NCBI RefSeq assembly: GCF_001720395.1
Contig: NZ_MDTU01000001.1
Location: 1,525,242 to 1,589,241 of the forward strand
Length of the DNA: 64,000 nucleotides
Direction: 5' to 3'
Source of the DNA: Piscirickettsia litoralis
GTDB taxonomy: Bacteria > Pseudomonadota > Gammaproteobacteria > Piscirickettsiales > Piscirickettsiaceae
Shown here: in pieces, positions 54,211-62,875 of the stretch
Numbering within the stretch: position 1 is the first letter of the stretch
Layout: each line of letters begins with the position of its first letter
Position numbers and translations under genes: made by a program
Notes under the pieces: model-generated
Told to the model about the DNA's origin: nothing
What the model saw: only the letters and a program-made list of their open reading frames with translations
Databases searched by the model: none

Positions 54211-54253
54211 AAAAACCGCACTAAATCAAATGATTACAGGTGCGGTTTTTTAA
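54211..54253. terminator. Bidirectional terminator between DUF2007 gene and fur
   Basis: Perfect 10-base arms AAAACCGCAC and GTGCGGTTTT enclose 18 bases, with T runs on both strands. It serves two convergent genes. Confidence 0.88.
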
Positions 54254-54286
54254 TAATTCTAGGGCTAGCGTATACTGTAACTCGTC

Positions 54287-54730
54287 TTATGACTTTAGCT
54301 TTTTAGACTGATTTTTCTGGCACTGCTTTTTATCCTGACAGGTACCATAAATAATCATGACGTGATCGGTCATATTAAAGCCTAGCTTATCGGCCGCTTC
54401 TTGCTGCTTTTGTTCGATAATTTCATCATGAAATTCTTTGACGGCACCGCATAAAGTACACACCATATGGTCATGATGTTCGCCACGATTCAACTCAAAG
54501 ACGGAGTGATCGCCCTCGAAGTTATGGCGATTGATTAAACCCACTTCTTCAAACTGAGTCAGCACACGATAGACAGTCGCAAGACCGACATCATCACCAG
54601 AACTTAGCAACATGCGGTAAACATCTTCTGCACTGACATGGCGCTGCTGAGCTTTTTCTAAAATTTGCAGTATTTTTAAGCGCGGTAACGTAACACGTAA
54701 GCCCGCTTTTTTTAAGTCTTGTTGAGACAA
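54287..54730 (-). CDS. fur: Ferric uptake regulator Fur
   Basis: Iron-sensing repressor (147 residues). The winged-helix N-terminus has LRVTLPRLKILQILEKAQQR and DDVGLATVYRVLTQFEEVGL. The metal sites show HHDHMVCTLCGAVKEFHDE with the conserved His cluster and CxxC. It is divergent from bamE, and the 86-base space between them should hold both promoters. No clear Fur box was found there. Confidence 0.97.
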   Translation of the reverse strand: MSQQDLKKAGLRVTLPRLKILQILEKAQQRHVSAEDVYRMLLSSGDDVGLATVYRVLTQFEEVGLINRHNFEGDHSVFELNRGEHHDHMVCTLCGAVKEFHDEIIEQKQQEAADKLGFNMTDHVMIIYGTCQDKKQCQKNQSKKLKS

Positions 54731-54816
54731 GGGTCACCTCTAACTATTTTAAGGACTTACCAAATTAGTGATTCTTCGGTATGATAACATCTACATAGTT
54801 TAAATATGAATGTTTA

Positions 54817-55158
54817 ATGATGCAAATTAAAAATATTAGCAAATACTTACTTGTTGTTGCTGCGGTTTCTCTGCTCTGTGCATGCAGTAATTTCCCCTGG
54901 CAAGCGAAAGTTGAACAAGGCCATTTAGTCACAGCAAAACAGCTAAAACAACTTAAGGTCGGTATGACCCAAACTCAGGTGACTTACCTCCTTGGTGCAC
55001 CAGACCTCAAGGATCCATTCCATAAAGGGCGTTGGGACTATGTTTATACCGATAGCTACTCTAAAACACCGGCTAAACGCCTCACCCTCTTATTTACTGG
55101 GGATCGCCTAACGCAAATTTATGGCAATTACCCTGGATTAAAAACACCGCCAAAATAA
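54817..55158 (+). CDS. bamE: Outer membrane assembly lipoprotein BamE
   Basis: Lipoprotein of the BAM beta-barrel assembly complex (113 residues). A signal peptide ends in the lipobox LLCAC. The SmpA/OmlA domain holds LKQLKVGMTQTQVTYLLGAP near 45-64, then DPFHKGRWDYVY. A fur-bamE-rnfH-ratA-smpB neighbourhood is typical of gammaproteobacteria. Confidence 0.96.
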   Translation: MMQIKNISKYLLVVAAVSLLCACSNFPWQAKVEQGHLVTAKQLKQLKVGMTQTQVTYLLGAPDLKDPFHKGRWDYVYTDSYSKTPAKRLTLLFTGDRLTQIYGNYPGLKTPPK

Positions 55159-55191
55159 GTTTTAAAACTTATCTAATTGAATTTTTTAATA

Positions 55192-55223
55192 AAAAGCCAG
55201 CAGTCATTGCACTGTTGGCTTTT
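55192..55223 (+). terminator. Terminator after bamE
   Basis: Arms AAAAGCCAGCAGT and ACTGTTGGCTTTT (one G-U pair) enclose 6 bases, with a T run at the 3' side. Confidence 0.85.
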
Positions 55224-55290
55224 CAGCTTTTCTTAATAAAAAAATGTTAGGCTGGGAAAGCGACTGATAACAATAAAATATGGATATCAA

Positions 55291-55800
55291 ATGAAAACAT
55301 GCTGGCTGATTGGCCTTGTGCTAAGCCTCAATATAACAGTAGGCTTTGCCTTACAACTTCCCTTTCCTCCACCGTTCACTAGCGCAGCACACTGTAGTAT
55401 TTGGCTACAAAGCAGAATATTGTCCCCAATTAAAAAAAACTGGTTCAAAAAGTTAACATCTAATCAAGTTCAATATTCAGCAAACGATATTAAACAATTA
55501 AGCCACTTTAGCCACTGGTTTAAAAACGCGATTAATAACTCTCAAGAAAACTACGACGATGGTCTACTCACAAGCATTCAAGGTGTGTGCTATTTATTTT
55601 CATCTAAAAACAAAGCAGATATTAAGCTTGGCAAAAAAATCCTGACCAAAGAAATATCAGCATTCAATACTTACAGTGCAAGCTTACCTGACGAAATACC
55701 ACTACACTGTGATATCAATAAACACTGCTCTATCGGCTCTATATCGCAATCATGGCCTTTAGGCGTATCTTCAAACTCATTACTTCCGTTTGGCACGTAG
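55291..55800 (+). CDS. Hypothetical secreted protein
   Basis: A 169-residue protein with a signal peptide (MKTCWLIGLVLSLNITVGFA, probable cleavage near residue 20). The mature part has four Cys (near 35, 98, 138 and 145), enough for two disulfides in the periplasm or outside. No family was recognised. It is AT-richer than its neighbours. Its last 21 bases overlap the convergent rnfH end, so it may have been inserted into the bamE-rnfH gap. There is no strong ribosome site. Confidence 0.6.
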   Translation: MKTCWLIGLVLSLNITVGFALQLPFPPPFTSAAHCSIWLQSRILSPIKKNWFKKLTSNQVQYSANDIKQLSHFSHWFKNAINNSQENYDDGLLTSIQGVCYLFSSKNKADIKLGKKILTKEISAFNTYSASLPDEIPLHCDINKHCSIGSISQSWPLGVSSNSLLPFGT

Positions 55801-56058
55801 CCGCCTAGCCTCTTTAGGATCAATTAATAAAGGGCGATAAACCTCAACACGATCACCATCACGAAGACAATGACTTAAACTGACGTGACGATTCCAAACC
55901 CCACAATCAATATCCTTAACATTCAGGCTGTATTTTTCTAACAAGCCCGATTTTTCTAAAGCAATCTGTGCAGTCACTTGCTGGCCCAGCTCGCCTAAAT
56001 CAAGCGTAACCAATTCCTGGTGATCTTCACTCACCCCATAAACCACTTCGATTTTCAT
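55780..56058 (-). CDS. rnfH: RnfH family protein (RatB)
   Basis: A 92-residue ubiquitin-like-fold protein. MKIEVVYGVSEDHQELVTLD and GDRVEVYRPLLIDPKEARRL match the RnfH (UPF0125) family. Its ATG overlaps the ratA stop by four bases (ATGA), so it is translationally coupled. The function is unclear; it is not next to an rnf cluster. Confidence 0.93.
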   Translation of the reverse strand: MKIEVVYGVSEDHQELVTLDLGELGQQVTAQIALEKSGLLEKYSLNVKDIDCGVWNRHVSLSHCLRDGDRVEVYRPLLIDPKEARRLRAKRK

Positions 56059-56501
56059 AACTCACGCTCCCCATAAACAGCACAGGCGCGCTTTAAAAAC
56101 GCATCCACCATGGAACTGACTACAGTATTAAAAATGGGACCAAAAGCCACAGCAACCAGCTTATTCGAAAATTCAAACTCAACATCTAAAAAGACCTTAC
56201 AGGCATTTTCAGCAAGCGGCTCTAAACGCCAGCAACCCGTCAATGAACGAAACGGCCCTTCGACTAGTTCCATATGCACCGCCTGGTTTTCAACCCCACG
56301 GTTACGTGTTGTAAACGATTTTTTCAAACTGCCTTTGCTAATTGTCAAACTGGCAACAACGGCTTCAACAGACTCACTGATAATGACCGATTCACTGCAC
56401 CAAGGCAGAAATTCTGCATAGTGCTCAATATCTTGAATCAGAGGGTACATTTCTTCAACACTATAAGGAACTAAGGCTTTTCGATTCACTTTCACACGCA
56501 C
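56055..56501 (-). CDS. ratA: RatA family ribosome-association / START-like protein
   Basis: A 148-residue START/polyketide-cyclase fold protein. VPYSVEEMYPLIQDIEHYAE near 11-30 and FLPWCSES open it; the end is SSMVDAFLKRACAVYGE. E. coli RatA can block 70S assembly when overproduced, and mitochondrial COQ10 shares the fold, so a quinone role is the alternative. It is divergent from smpB. Confidence 0.93.
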   Translation of the reverse strand: MRVKVNRKALVPYSVEEMYPLIQDIEHYAEFLPWCSESVIISESVEAVVASLTISKGSLKKSFTTRNRGVENQAVHMELVEGPFRSLTGCWRLEPLAENACKVFLDVEFEFSNKLVAVAFGPIFNTVVSSMVDAFLKRACAVYGEREL

Positions 56502-56647
56502 TACTCACTAAATTTTACTGGTCTCAGCTCGCAAAGTCCCTTATTATATGGGTCTGTTGCACGAAAGCCCAGCCTCGTCACAGAAATTACTAGAATGATT
56601 ACAATCTTTAATTAGATTATATTTAGATTAGATGTATATAGATCGTT

Positions 56648-57121
56648 ATGGCAAAGAAGAAAGTTAAAACTCCCGAAAATACCATCGCCGTCAATCGCAA
56701 AGCACGTCATGAATACAATATTGAAGAAACCTATGAAGCCGGTATGGTATTGCAAGGGTGGGAAGTAAAAAGCTTGCGTGAAGGTAAATTGCAACTTGCC
56801 GAAAGCTATGTATTGATTAAGCAAGGTGAGGTCTACCTTATTGGCTCACATATCACCCCGCTTAATACTGCAAGCACTCATGTAAAGGCAGACCCGACGC
56901 GCACGCGCAAATTATTACTCCATGATTATGAGATCAATAAGCTCATCGGCGCAGTAGAGCGTGATGGTTATACCATCGTTCCCTTATCAATGTACTGGAT
57001 CAAAGGTCGCGCCAAGCTCAAAATCGCCTTTGCCAAAGGTAAAAAAGATCACGACAAGCGCGCTACAGAGAAAAATCGCGATTGGCAGCGTCAAAAAGCA
57101 CGGATTATGAAATCAAGTTAG
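56648..57121 (+). CDS. smpB: SsrA-binding protein SmpB
   Basis: Partner of tmRNA in ribosome rescue (157 residues). [20 protein letters not shown] near 12-31, [19 protein letters not shown] and the C-terminal tail [11 protein letters not shown], which enters the decoding site, are clear. No tmRNA gene was seen in this window. Its stop codon lies inside a 12-base inverted repeat. Confidence 0.97.
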   Translation: MAKKKVKTPENTIAVNRKARHEYNIEETYEAGMVLQGWEVKSLREGKLQLAESYVLIKQGEVYLIGSHITPLNTASTHVKADPTRTRKLLLHDYEINKLIGAVERDGYTIVPLSMYWIKGRAKLKIAFAKGKKDHDKRATEKNRDWQRQKARIMKSS

Positions 57122-57146
57122 GCCCTATATCATCGCCTAACTTGAT
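57112..57146. repeat. 12-base inverted repeat across the smpB stop
   Basis: Perfect arms ATCAAGTTAGGC and GCCTAACTTGAT enclose 11 bases. There is no T run on either side. It lies between convergent smpB and mipA and may act as a two-way, T-less terminator or 3' stabiliser. Confidence 0.6.
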
Positions 57147-57171
57147 CAGTCCTAAAAACTTAAAGGCCAAA

Positions 57172-58026
57172 TTAGAAGCGATAACTGACGCCGGCACCCA
57201 CAAAGAACTGATTCGCTGTTCCAACTTCTTTAACAATAGAGCTGTCCTTCGCATCACCAAGTAATCGGGTATAACCTGTAGACACAAACGTCGACCACGC
57301 CTTATTGATTAAATAATTACCAGTGACATGCACACTGGCACTTTGCAAGCTCGCTCCAGCTTTATAGGCACTGATTCCACTATTTGCTGCATCCGTTGTA
57401 CTCACACCGTAAAAACTTTCCATAAAGTCACTGCTACCATATCGTGCGCTGACTCCTGTAACGATAAATAGTTTTTTACTAAGCGGTGTTGAATAATTCG
57501 CACTAAGGTTAACAACATAACCTTGACTATGACCACCAACATCGTGCAACACATCGGTTCGCAGTGTTAATTTATCATAAGGGTTCATAAGCTTATAGAA
57601 ATTATAAGATGCAAACGCTCCACCAAATAAACTTTTATCGACTTCGGTTAATTTATTCACTTGGGCATTGCCAGTATCATCATCACGCCCGAACGAATAC
57701 ACGAAAATAGGACCGAAATGAAACTTTTTACTTGGGATCACATTCGCCGCAATATTAATTCCAGTCAGTGCGCTTGAGCCATTCAAGGCAATGCGGTAGT
57801 CATTGTATTTAGCCGACGCATTCACCAAGGGTGTTGCTTTGTAGCTCTTACTTCCTGAATATTGCGGAATCCACCCTGCACCGATAGATGTTGAATAGTG
57901 CCACATATTTGCTGCGGGAAGCTGTGGTTGTTGTGCTCCAGCACCCCCAGGCGCAGCTTTTAAAGCCCACACACTACTCGTCATCCCTAAACAGCCAACC
58001 ACTGCCACCAAAATCGCTTTTTTCAT
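57172..58026 (-). CDS. MipA/OmpV family outer membrane protein
   Basis: An outer-membrane beta-barrel (284 residues from the ATG). A signal peptide (MKKAILVAVVGCLGMTSSVW) ends near residue 21, followed by a Pro/Gly-rich linker. WHYSTSIGAGWIPQYSGSK near 42-60 is the family opening, and alternating strands end in the C-terminal Phe (VSYRF) expected for BAM substrates. MipA scaffolds murein enzymes in E. coli. Other members are porin-like or antigens. The ~300-base upstream region suggests its own regulated promoter. Confidence 0.88.
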   Translation of the reverse strand: MKKAILVAVVGCLGMTSSVWALKAAPGGAGAQQPQLPAANMWHYSTSIGAGWIPQYSGSKSYKATPLVNASAKYNDYRIALNGSSALTGINIAANVIPSKKFHFGPIFVYSFGRDDDTGNAQVNKLTEVDKSLFGGAFASYNFYKLMNPYDKLTLRTDVLHDVGGHSQGYVVNLSANYSTPLSKKLFIVTGVSARYGSSDFMESFYGVSTTDAANSGISAYKAGASLQSASVHVTGNYLINKAWSTFVSTGYTRLLGDAKDSSIVKEVGTANQFFVGAGVSYRF

Positions 58027-58337
58027 CACACAACCCTTAACATATTTTTAAAATTGCCAACATCAAATTCAACACCCTAACCTGACCCCATTCATGAATG
58101 ATATTCACAAAGATGGCTTTTACCTAAGCCCTAATTATCGATACAAAATAGTAGCTTTAGCCAAGTCTTATAATAAACAGCTTTAAATAAAGAAATAAAC
58201 ATCTAACAGTAAAAACATTAATATTTGGCTAACTAGGTTAGCTCAATCAACAAAAACTAAATCACTGGCTAAAACCAATAGTTTTCACTATATAATTTCC
58301 AATCATTTATGATGCTGTAAGCTTGCAGCTAATTTAA
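58027..58337. other. AT-rich region upstream of mipA
   Basis: About 310 bases without a credible gene. It holds an exact GCTAAC-TAG-GTTAGC inverted repeat at 58228-58242, an ATTCATGAAT palindrome near 58092 and an imperfect GCTGTAAGCTTGCAGC palindrome near 58314, possibly at the 3' end of the phosphodiesterase gene transcript. The mipA promoter was not pinned down. Confidence 0.5.
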
Positions 58338-59096
58338 TCAAACAACCTTGAGTAGCTCCGGGTAATCACTAAACACTGCATCCACCCCCCAAGACAGTAG
58401 TTCCTTGGCTCGACTAACATCGTTTACGGTATAACTAAGCAATGGGCAAGCAAATAGCTGTTTAAGCTGCCGAGCTTGATTTTGATCTAAGCCCCTCTCG
58501 TTCACATGTAAGGAAAAACAATTAAGGCGCTTAAACATCGCTAAATGCTCATCTATTTTTTCTTGCCAACGCTCAGGGCTTACAATATTCACTAACAGAC
58601 CTAAACGATAGTCTGGCAATTGCCTTCTCACTTCGATTAACAAAGCTGTAGAAAAGCTTGAAATAATCAGCGCTACACTAGGAAAGCACTTAATTAAATC
58701 ACAGATTATTTTTGCACTTAACTGCAAATTTGAGCTAGCTTCAAGACTTTTTAGTTCAATATTGGCACTAAGCTGGTATTTATCCAGCCAAACTAATACA
58801 TCCTCGAAATATGGAATCCTCTCATTTTTGAACAATTTTCCCCGTTGCTTTATTTTCAGTGATGATAAATATTCAGAACTTACCTCAGTGATTTTTCCAA
58901 CACCATTAGTCATCCGCGTAAGTGATTCATCATGGAAAACGACCGGTACTCCAGCGGCACTCACCCAAACATCAAGCTCCAACCATCTTGCACCTTGCAA
59001 ACGCGCTTGCTCAAAAGCCAGCCAGGTATTTTCTGGATACTCCGCACTGGCGCCACGATGAGCAATCACTTTGGCAAAATCAATTTGAGGGTTCAT
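58338..59096 (-). CDS. Glycerophosphodiester phosphodiesterase
   Basis: Splits glycerophosphodiesters to glycerol 3-phosphate and an alcohol (252 residues, cytoplasmic UgpQ type, no signal peptide). HRGASAEYPENTWLAFE near 14-30 gives the catalytic His-Arg and Glu-Asn, ELDVWVSAAGVPVVFHDESL near 41-60 gives Glu, Asp and the second His, and IELKS follows. AGGAA lies upstream of the ATG. It follows glsA after a 24-base gap. Confidence 0.92.
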   Translation of the reverse strand: MNPQIDFAKVIAHRGASAEYPENTWLAFEQARLQGARWLELDVWVSAAGVPVVFHDESLTRMTNGVGKITEVSSEYLSSLKIKQRGKLFKNERIPYFEDVLVWLDKYQLSANIELKSLEASSNLQLSAKIICDLIKCFPSVALIISSFSTALLIEVRRQLPDYRLGLLVNIVSPERWQEKIDEHLAMFKRLNCFSLHVNERGLDQNQARQLKQLFACPLLSYTVNDVSRAKELLSWGVDAVFSDYPELLKVV

Positions 59097-59120
59097 CAAA
59101 ATTATTCCTAATAGTCGGCA

Positions 59121-60059
59121 TTAACGATAAAAATGCCAATTCAGCTCATTCGCTAAATAAGCCAATATTTTCTCACCACGAACACTAGTGCCTTTTTGAT
59201 TAATCCGCGGGCTAAGTACAGCAATGCCGGCAGTTTCTGGCACTACAGCAACAATATAACCGGCAACACCACTTTTCGCAGGCATTCCCGTGCGCACCAG
59301 GTGCGTTCCTGACTCGTTATACAGGCCGCAAGTTGCCATGATGGCATTAACATGCTGGACAGTTTTTTTCGAAATAATTTGCATCCCTTCACTGTTGCAA
59401 CCAGAATGAGCCAATAAATAAGGCAAATAAGAACTTTGCTGCAACGATGCTTCAAAAGAACATAAATAAAAATAATGCTCTAGTGTCTCTTCAACACTCC
59501 CAGTAATCACATTATTACTTTTCATCAAATAAGCCAAAGCACGATTACGATCTCCAGTTCTGCGCTCTGAGGCAAATACTTGCATATTAACCGCTAAACC
59601 CTTGCCAAATAAACGCTCGACCCAACGATTTAACCAAGCAAAACGCGCTTCATTGTTCCCTGGAATATGACTACTTAAAGCAATCGCTCCTGCATTTAGC
59701 ATTGGATTAGATGGCAATGGGCCAAACTGATCCAAACGGGCAACCGATGAAAAATCATCTCCCGATGGTTCGACTTTCACCCACGAAAATACTTGCTCTT
59801 CGCCAAATTCTTCAAGCAGACCGATTAATAACACCAATTTCGCAACACTTTGCAAGCTAAACCGCTCACGATCAGAGTCTCCTGAAAATAAATAGCGACC
59901 ATCTGTGAGCCTCACAGAAACCCCAGTAAATTCAGCATCGACCTGTGCAAGCTCAGGAATATAATCAGCAACACGACCTTCTTGACAGTCTCTGACACTC
60001 GCAACAGCTTCATCTAATACCTGCTGAATATGCTTTTCATCAAGCAATGATCCACTCAC
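59121..60059 (-). CDS. glsA: Glutaminase
   Basis: Hydrolyses glutamine to glutamate and ammonia (312 residues, serine-dependent beta-lactamase-like fold). FSLQSVAK near 67-74 carries catalytic Ser71 and Lys74. NPMLNAGAIALSS and GMPAKSGVAGYIVAVVP are the other signatures. The start is a GTG with AGAGGG upstream; the nearby ATG is followed at once by a stop. In acid it can help pH homeostasis by making ammonia. Confidence 0.96.
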   Translation of the reverse strand: MSGSLLDEKHIQQVLDEAVASVRDCQEGRVADYIPELAQVDAEFTGVSVRLTDGRYLFSGDSDRERFSLQSVAKLVLLIGLLEEFGEEQVFSWVKVEPSGDDFSSVARLDQFGPLPSNPMLNAGAIALSSHIPGNNEARFAWLNRWVERLFGKGLAVNMQVFASERRTGDRNRALAYLMKSNNVITGSVEETLEHYFYLCSFEASLQQSSYLPYLLAHSGCNSEGMQIISKKTVQHVNAIMATCGLYNESGTHLVRTGMPAKSGVAGYIVAVVPETAGIAVLSPRINQKGTSVRGEKILAYLANELNWHFYR

Positions 60060-60172
60060 ATTAACCCTCTCTCTGTTTTAGTTCTTTTACTCAGATTTGA
60101 TTTTCACTTATTTATCAAAAAATGCTAACGTTAAATCAAACAGTGACCATTATAAGTGAAGAGGCTTGCCAT

Positions 60173-61123
60173 ATGCTAACACTCTACCCACGCATCAAAC
60201 CCAATCAAACCCATCAATTACAAGTCGATTCCCAGCATACCCTCTACATCGAGGAAAGCGGCAATCCCCAAGGAATTCCCATTCTTTATGTTCATGGCGG
60301 TCCGGGCGGCAGCTGCTCTGATCGCAGTCGTCGCTACTTTGACCCAGAAGCTTACCGAATTATTTTATTTGACCAACGCGGTTGTGGTCGCTCGACTCCC
60401 CATGGTTCCGTGGATAATAACACCACAGTACACCTCATTGAAGACATAGAAAAAATTCGCGAGCATTTAAATATCAAACAATGGCTCATTTTTGGCGGTT
60501 CGTGGGGCTCAACTCTTTCTTTACTCTACGCACAAGAGCATCCGGAGCGCGTCAGCGGTTTAATCTTGCGTGGCATTTTCCTAGCAACTCAACATGATAT
60601 CAATTGGTTTTTAGGTGAATCGGGTATCGGGGAAATTTTCCCTGATTATTGGCAGGACTTTACTCGTCACATCGATGCCAGCTCAACAAAAGCTCTGATT
60701 AATGACTATCATGAGCGTCTCTTTGGCGATAATGAAATCGAACGACTCAATGCCGCCAAAAAGTGGGCTGGCTTTGAAGCACGTTGCGCCACACTTGACC
60801 CAAACCCCAAACATGTAAAATCAGCCACTGACCCACATTATGCCCTCGCCATTGCCAGAATTGAATGTCATTATTTTAAAAATAATTGTTTTATCGAAGA
60901 GGGCCGCATTCTTAATCACATTGGCCGCCTTAGCGGCACACCTTGTATTATTGTCCATGGCCGTTATGATATGATTTGCCCGATTAAAAATGCCTGGCAA
61001 CTTCATCAAGCCTGGCCTGAATCTCAACTGAATATTATCCGTGATGCCGGTCATAGTGCGGACGAGCCTGCCATTATCGATGCTCTTATTCGCGCAACAA
61101 ATACCATGTCATTAAGGTTTTAA
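60173..61123 (+). CDS. pip: Proline iminopeptidase
   Basis: Alpha/beta-hydrolase that removes N-terminal proline from peptides (316 residues, peptidase family S33). HGGPGG (41-46) forms the oxyanion region, GGSWGS holds catalytic Ser110, and the Asp and His are in GRYDMICP and DAGHSADEP. The start at MLTLYPRIKP matches the family; an upstream ATG adds 17 residues. It is divergent from glsA and followed by dtd after 5 bases. Confidence 0.95.
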   Translation: MLTLYPRIKPNQTHQLQVDSQHTLYIEESGNPQGIPILYVHGGPGGSCSDRSRRYFDPEAYRIILFDQRGCGRSTPHGSVDNNTTVHLIEDIEKIREHLNIKQWLIFGGSWGSTLSLLYAQEHPERVSGLILRGIFLATQHDINWFLGESGIGEIFPDYWQDFTRHIDASSTKALINDYHERLFGDNEIERLNAAKKWAGFEARCATLDPNPKHVKSATDPHYALAIARIECHYFKNNCFIEEGRILNHIGRLSGTPCIIVHGRYDMICPIKNAWQLHQAWPESQLNIIRDAGHSADEPAIIDALIRATNTMSLRF

Positions 61124-61128
61124 TAAAA

Positions 61129-61566
61129 ATGAAAGGACTAATCCAACGCGTCTCTCAGGCGAGTGTCCACGTCTCCGGTGAGTGCATCGCCCACATTGAT
61201 CAAGGCAGTCTTATTTTAATCGGCTTTCAAGCCGATGATCAACCCGATCAAATCCCACGCTTTGTTGATAAATTGATTAAATACCGCATTTTTTCAGATG
61301 AGCAAGGCCGTATGAATAAAAATATCACCGACATTAACGGCCAAGTATTATTTGTCCCGCAATTCACTCTCGCAGCGGATACTAAAAAGGGACTGCGAGC
61401 CGGCTTCTCCACCAGTCTCGCGCCTGAAAAAGCCGAACATTATTTCGATGCATTAATACACACCGCTAAAGAAAGTTACAGTAAAATTTATGCAGGAGAA
61501 TTTGGCGCTAATATGCAGGTCTCCCTCATTAATGATGGGCCGGTGACTTTTTTAATTGAAATGTAA
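61129..61566 (+). CDS. dtd: D-aminoacyl-tRNA deacylase
   Basis: Proofreads D-amino acids mischarged on tRNA (145 residues). MKGLIQRVSQASVHVSGE has the conserved SQ, and NDGPVTFLIE the cross-subunit GP motif. It follows pip after 5 bases and ends one base before the DUF1853 gene. Confidence 0.97.
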   Translation: MKGLIQRVSQASVHVSGECIAHIDQGSLILIGFQADDQPDQIPRFVDKLIKYRIFSDEQGRMNKNITDINGQVLFVPQFTLAADTKKGLRAGFSTSLAPEKAEHYFDALIHTAKESYSKIYAGEFGANMQVSLINDGPVTFLIEM

Positions 61567-61567
61567 T

Positions 61568-62458
61568 ATGCCCATTCAACTTCAACACCAATGTGTGAGT
61601 GATCTGTATTGGGTCACTCACAGCCCTTCTCTATTCACTAGCTCCCTACCCAACCAAGTTGAATCTTTTGCTCTGCCTGAATTACCTCTTGATTATTTTA
61701 AAAACCTGGATAAAAATCCTAAAGCTTTACTCAAGCATTTAGAAAATTGCAGCACGCGTATCGGCAAATACTTCGAAAAGCTCTTACTTTTTATCTATCA
61801 AGAGTGCCATTATGAGAAAATAATATTCAGTCAACAAGTGATTAAGAATAAAAAACCATCGGCGAATTCGACTTTATTCTACAAGAGTCCATTAATCAAC
61901 CAATCCAGCACCTTGAAGTTGCCATTAAATTTTACCTCGCCATCAATAATCAAAATTTCAAAAAAAATGCATAACTGGCTAGGACCAAACTGCAAAGATC
62001 GTTTAGATTTAAAGTTCAATCAACTTATTTACCAACAAAGCCAACTCAGTAAGCACCCAGACAGTCATAATTATCTTAAGCAAAACCAACTCAACAATAT
62101 ACAGCCAGCTGTATTAGTGAAAGGTTACCTCTTTACTCCATTGCATTTAGCCACATCAATAACCACTAGGACTCCAGAGGTTATCAATCCGGAATCATTG
62201 CAAGGCTGGTGGACCCACCTACACCATATTCCAGCTTTATTAAACGCCGACAGCACATGGATTCTTTTAAATAAACCGCATTGGCTTGCGCCACCAACCA
62301 GACCAGACTCCAGTCAGCTTTTCACAAAAACCAAACTCTATCAGCACTGTTTAGATTATTTTAAAAAGCAACAAGCTCCTCTTTTAGTTTGTGAACTCAA
62401 TAAAAACCTACAAGAACAAAGCCGTGGCTTTATCACCCCAAATACTTGGCCATTTTGA
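61568..62458 (+). CDS. DUF1853 family protein, with two compensating frame errors
   Basis: The frame stays open for 296 residues, but the middle is read in the wrong frame. Between a six-A run at 61850-61855 and an eight-A run at 61960-61967 the literal text is unlike the family. Adding one A to the first and removing one from the second gives TIGEFDFILQESINQPIQHL and EVAIKFYLAINNQ, the DUF1853 core, leading into NWLGPNCKDRLDLKFNQL. The corrected protein has the same length. The EFDF and HLEVAIKFYL wording suggests a nuclease-like fold, but no function is known. The ATG after the dtd stop is chosen over an overlapping TTG. Confidence 0.88.
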   Translation: MPIQLQHQCVSDLYWVTHSPSLFTSSLPNQVESFALPELPLDYFKNLDKNPKALLKHLENCSTRIGKYFEKLLLFIYQECHYEKIIFSQQVIKNKKPSANSTLFYKSPLINQSSTLKLPLNFTSPSIIKISKKMHNWLGPNCKDRLDLKFNQLIYQQSQLSKHPDSHNYLKQNQLNNIQPAVLVKGYLFTPLHLATSITTRTPEVINPESLQGWWTHLHHIPALLNADSTWILLNKPHWLAPPTRPDSSQLFTKTKLYQHCLDYFKKQQAPLLVCELNKNLQEQSRGFITPNTWPF

Positions 62459-62540
62459 GTGAAAGTAAAAATTGACAGCGTCACAAAGATCAACAAAGCT
62501 TAGGGTAAGGATGATTTTGACTCAAAAAAATTAGGAACGC

Positions 62541-62837
62541 ATGATGGTTGAGTATGAAGAAAAGCGCGAATATATTCGCCTTGATGCTCAAGCGAAGCTC
62601 CACTTTACCATACCCAATAGTGAGGAGCTTTACCAAGGCATCTGTCAAAACTTAAGCGGTGGCGGCATCTTATTTGAAACGAATATCGATATCCCCGTTG
62701 GTACGATTGTTGACGTTGCCTTAGAGCCTAATGGCAATTATATTCCACCACTTGAGGCTCAAGTCAAGGTGAACCGTACTTTTGAAGAAGGTGAAGACCT
62801 CTTTGTAATCGCAGGTGAAATTCAAACGATTGCTTAA
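62541..62837 (+). CDS. PilZ domain protein
   Basis: A 98-residue single PilZ domain. REYIR (9-13) and NLSGGGILFE near 38-47 are the two c-di-GMP-binding motifs, so it probably binds the nucleotide. It would act as a small adaptor for motility, type IV pili or surface behaviour. Pilus genes lie elsewhere in the window and no cyclase or phosphodiesterase gene is close by. Confidence 0.9.
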   Translation: MMVEYEEKREYIRLDAQAKLHFTIPNSEELYQGICQNLSGGGILFETNIDIPVGTIVDVALEPNGNYIPPLEAQVKVNRTFEEGEDLFVIAGEIQTIA

Positions 62838-62875
62838 TAGGCAGCCACTTCACCTCTCTTTTCATGCAAACACCA

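Noticed and set aside
54731-54816. Fur box between fur and bamE
   Set aside because: No stretch close to the 19-base Fur consensus could be found.
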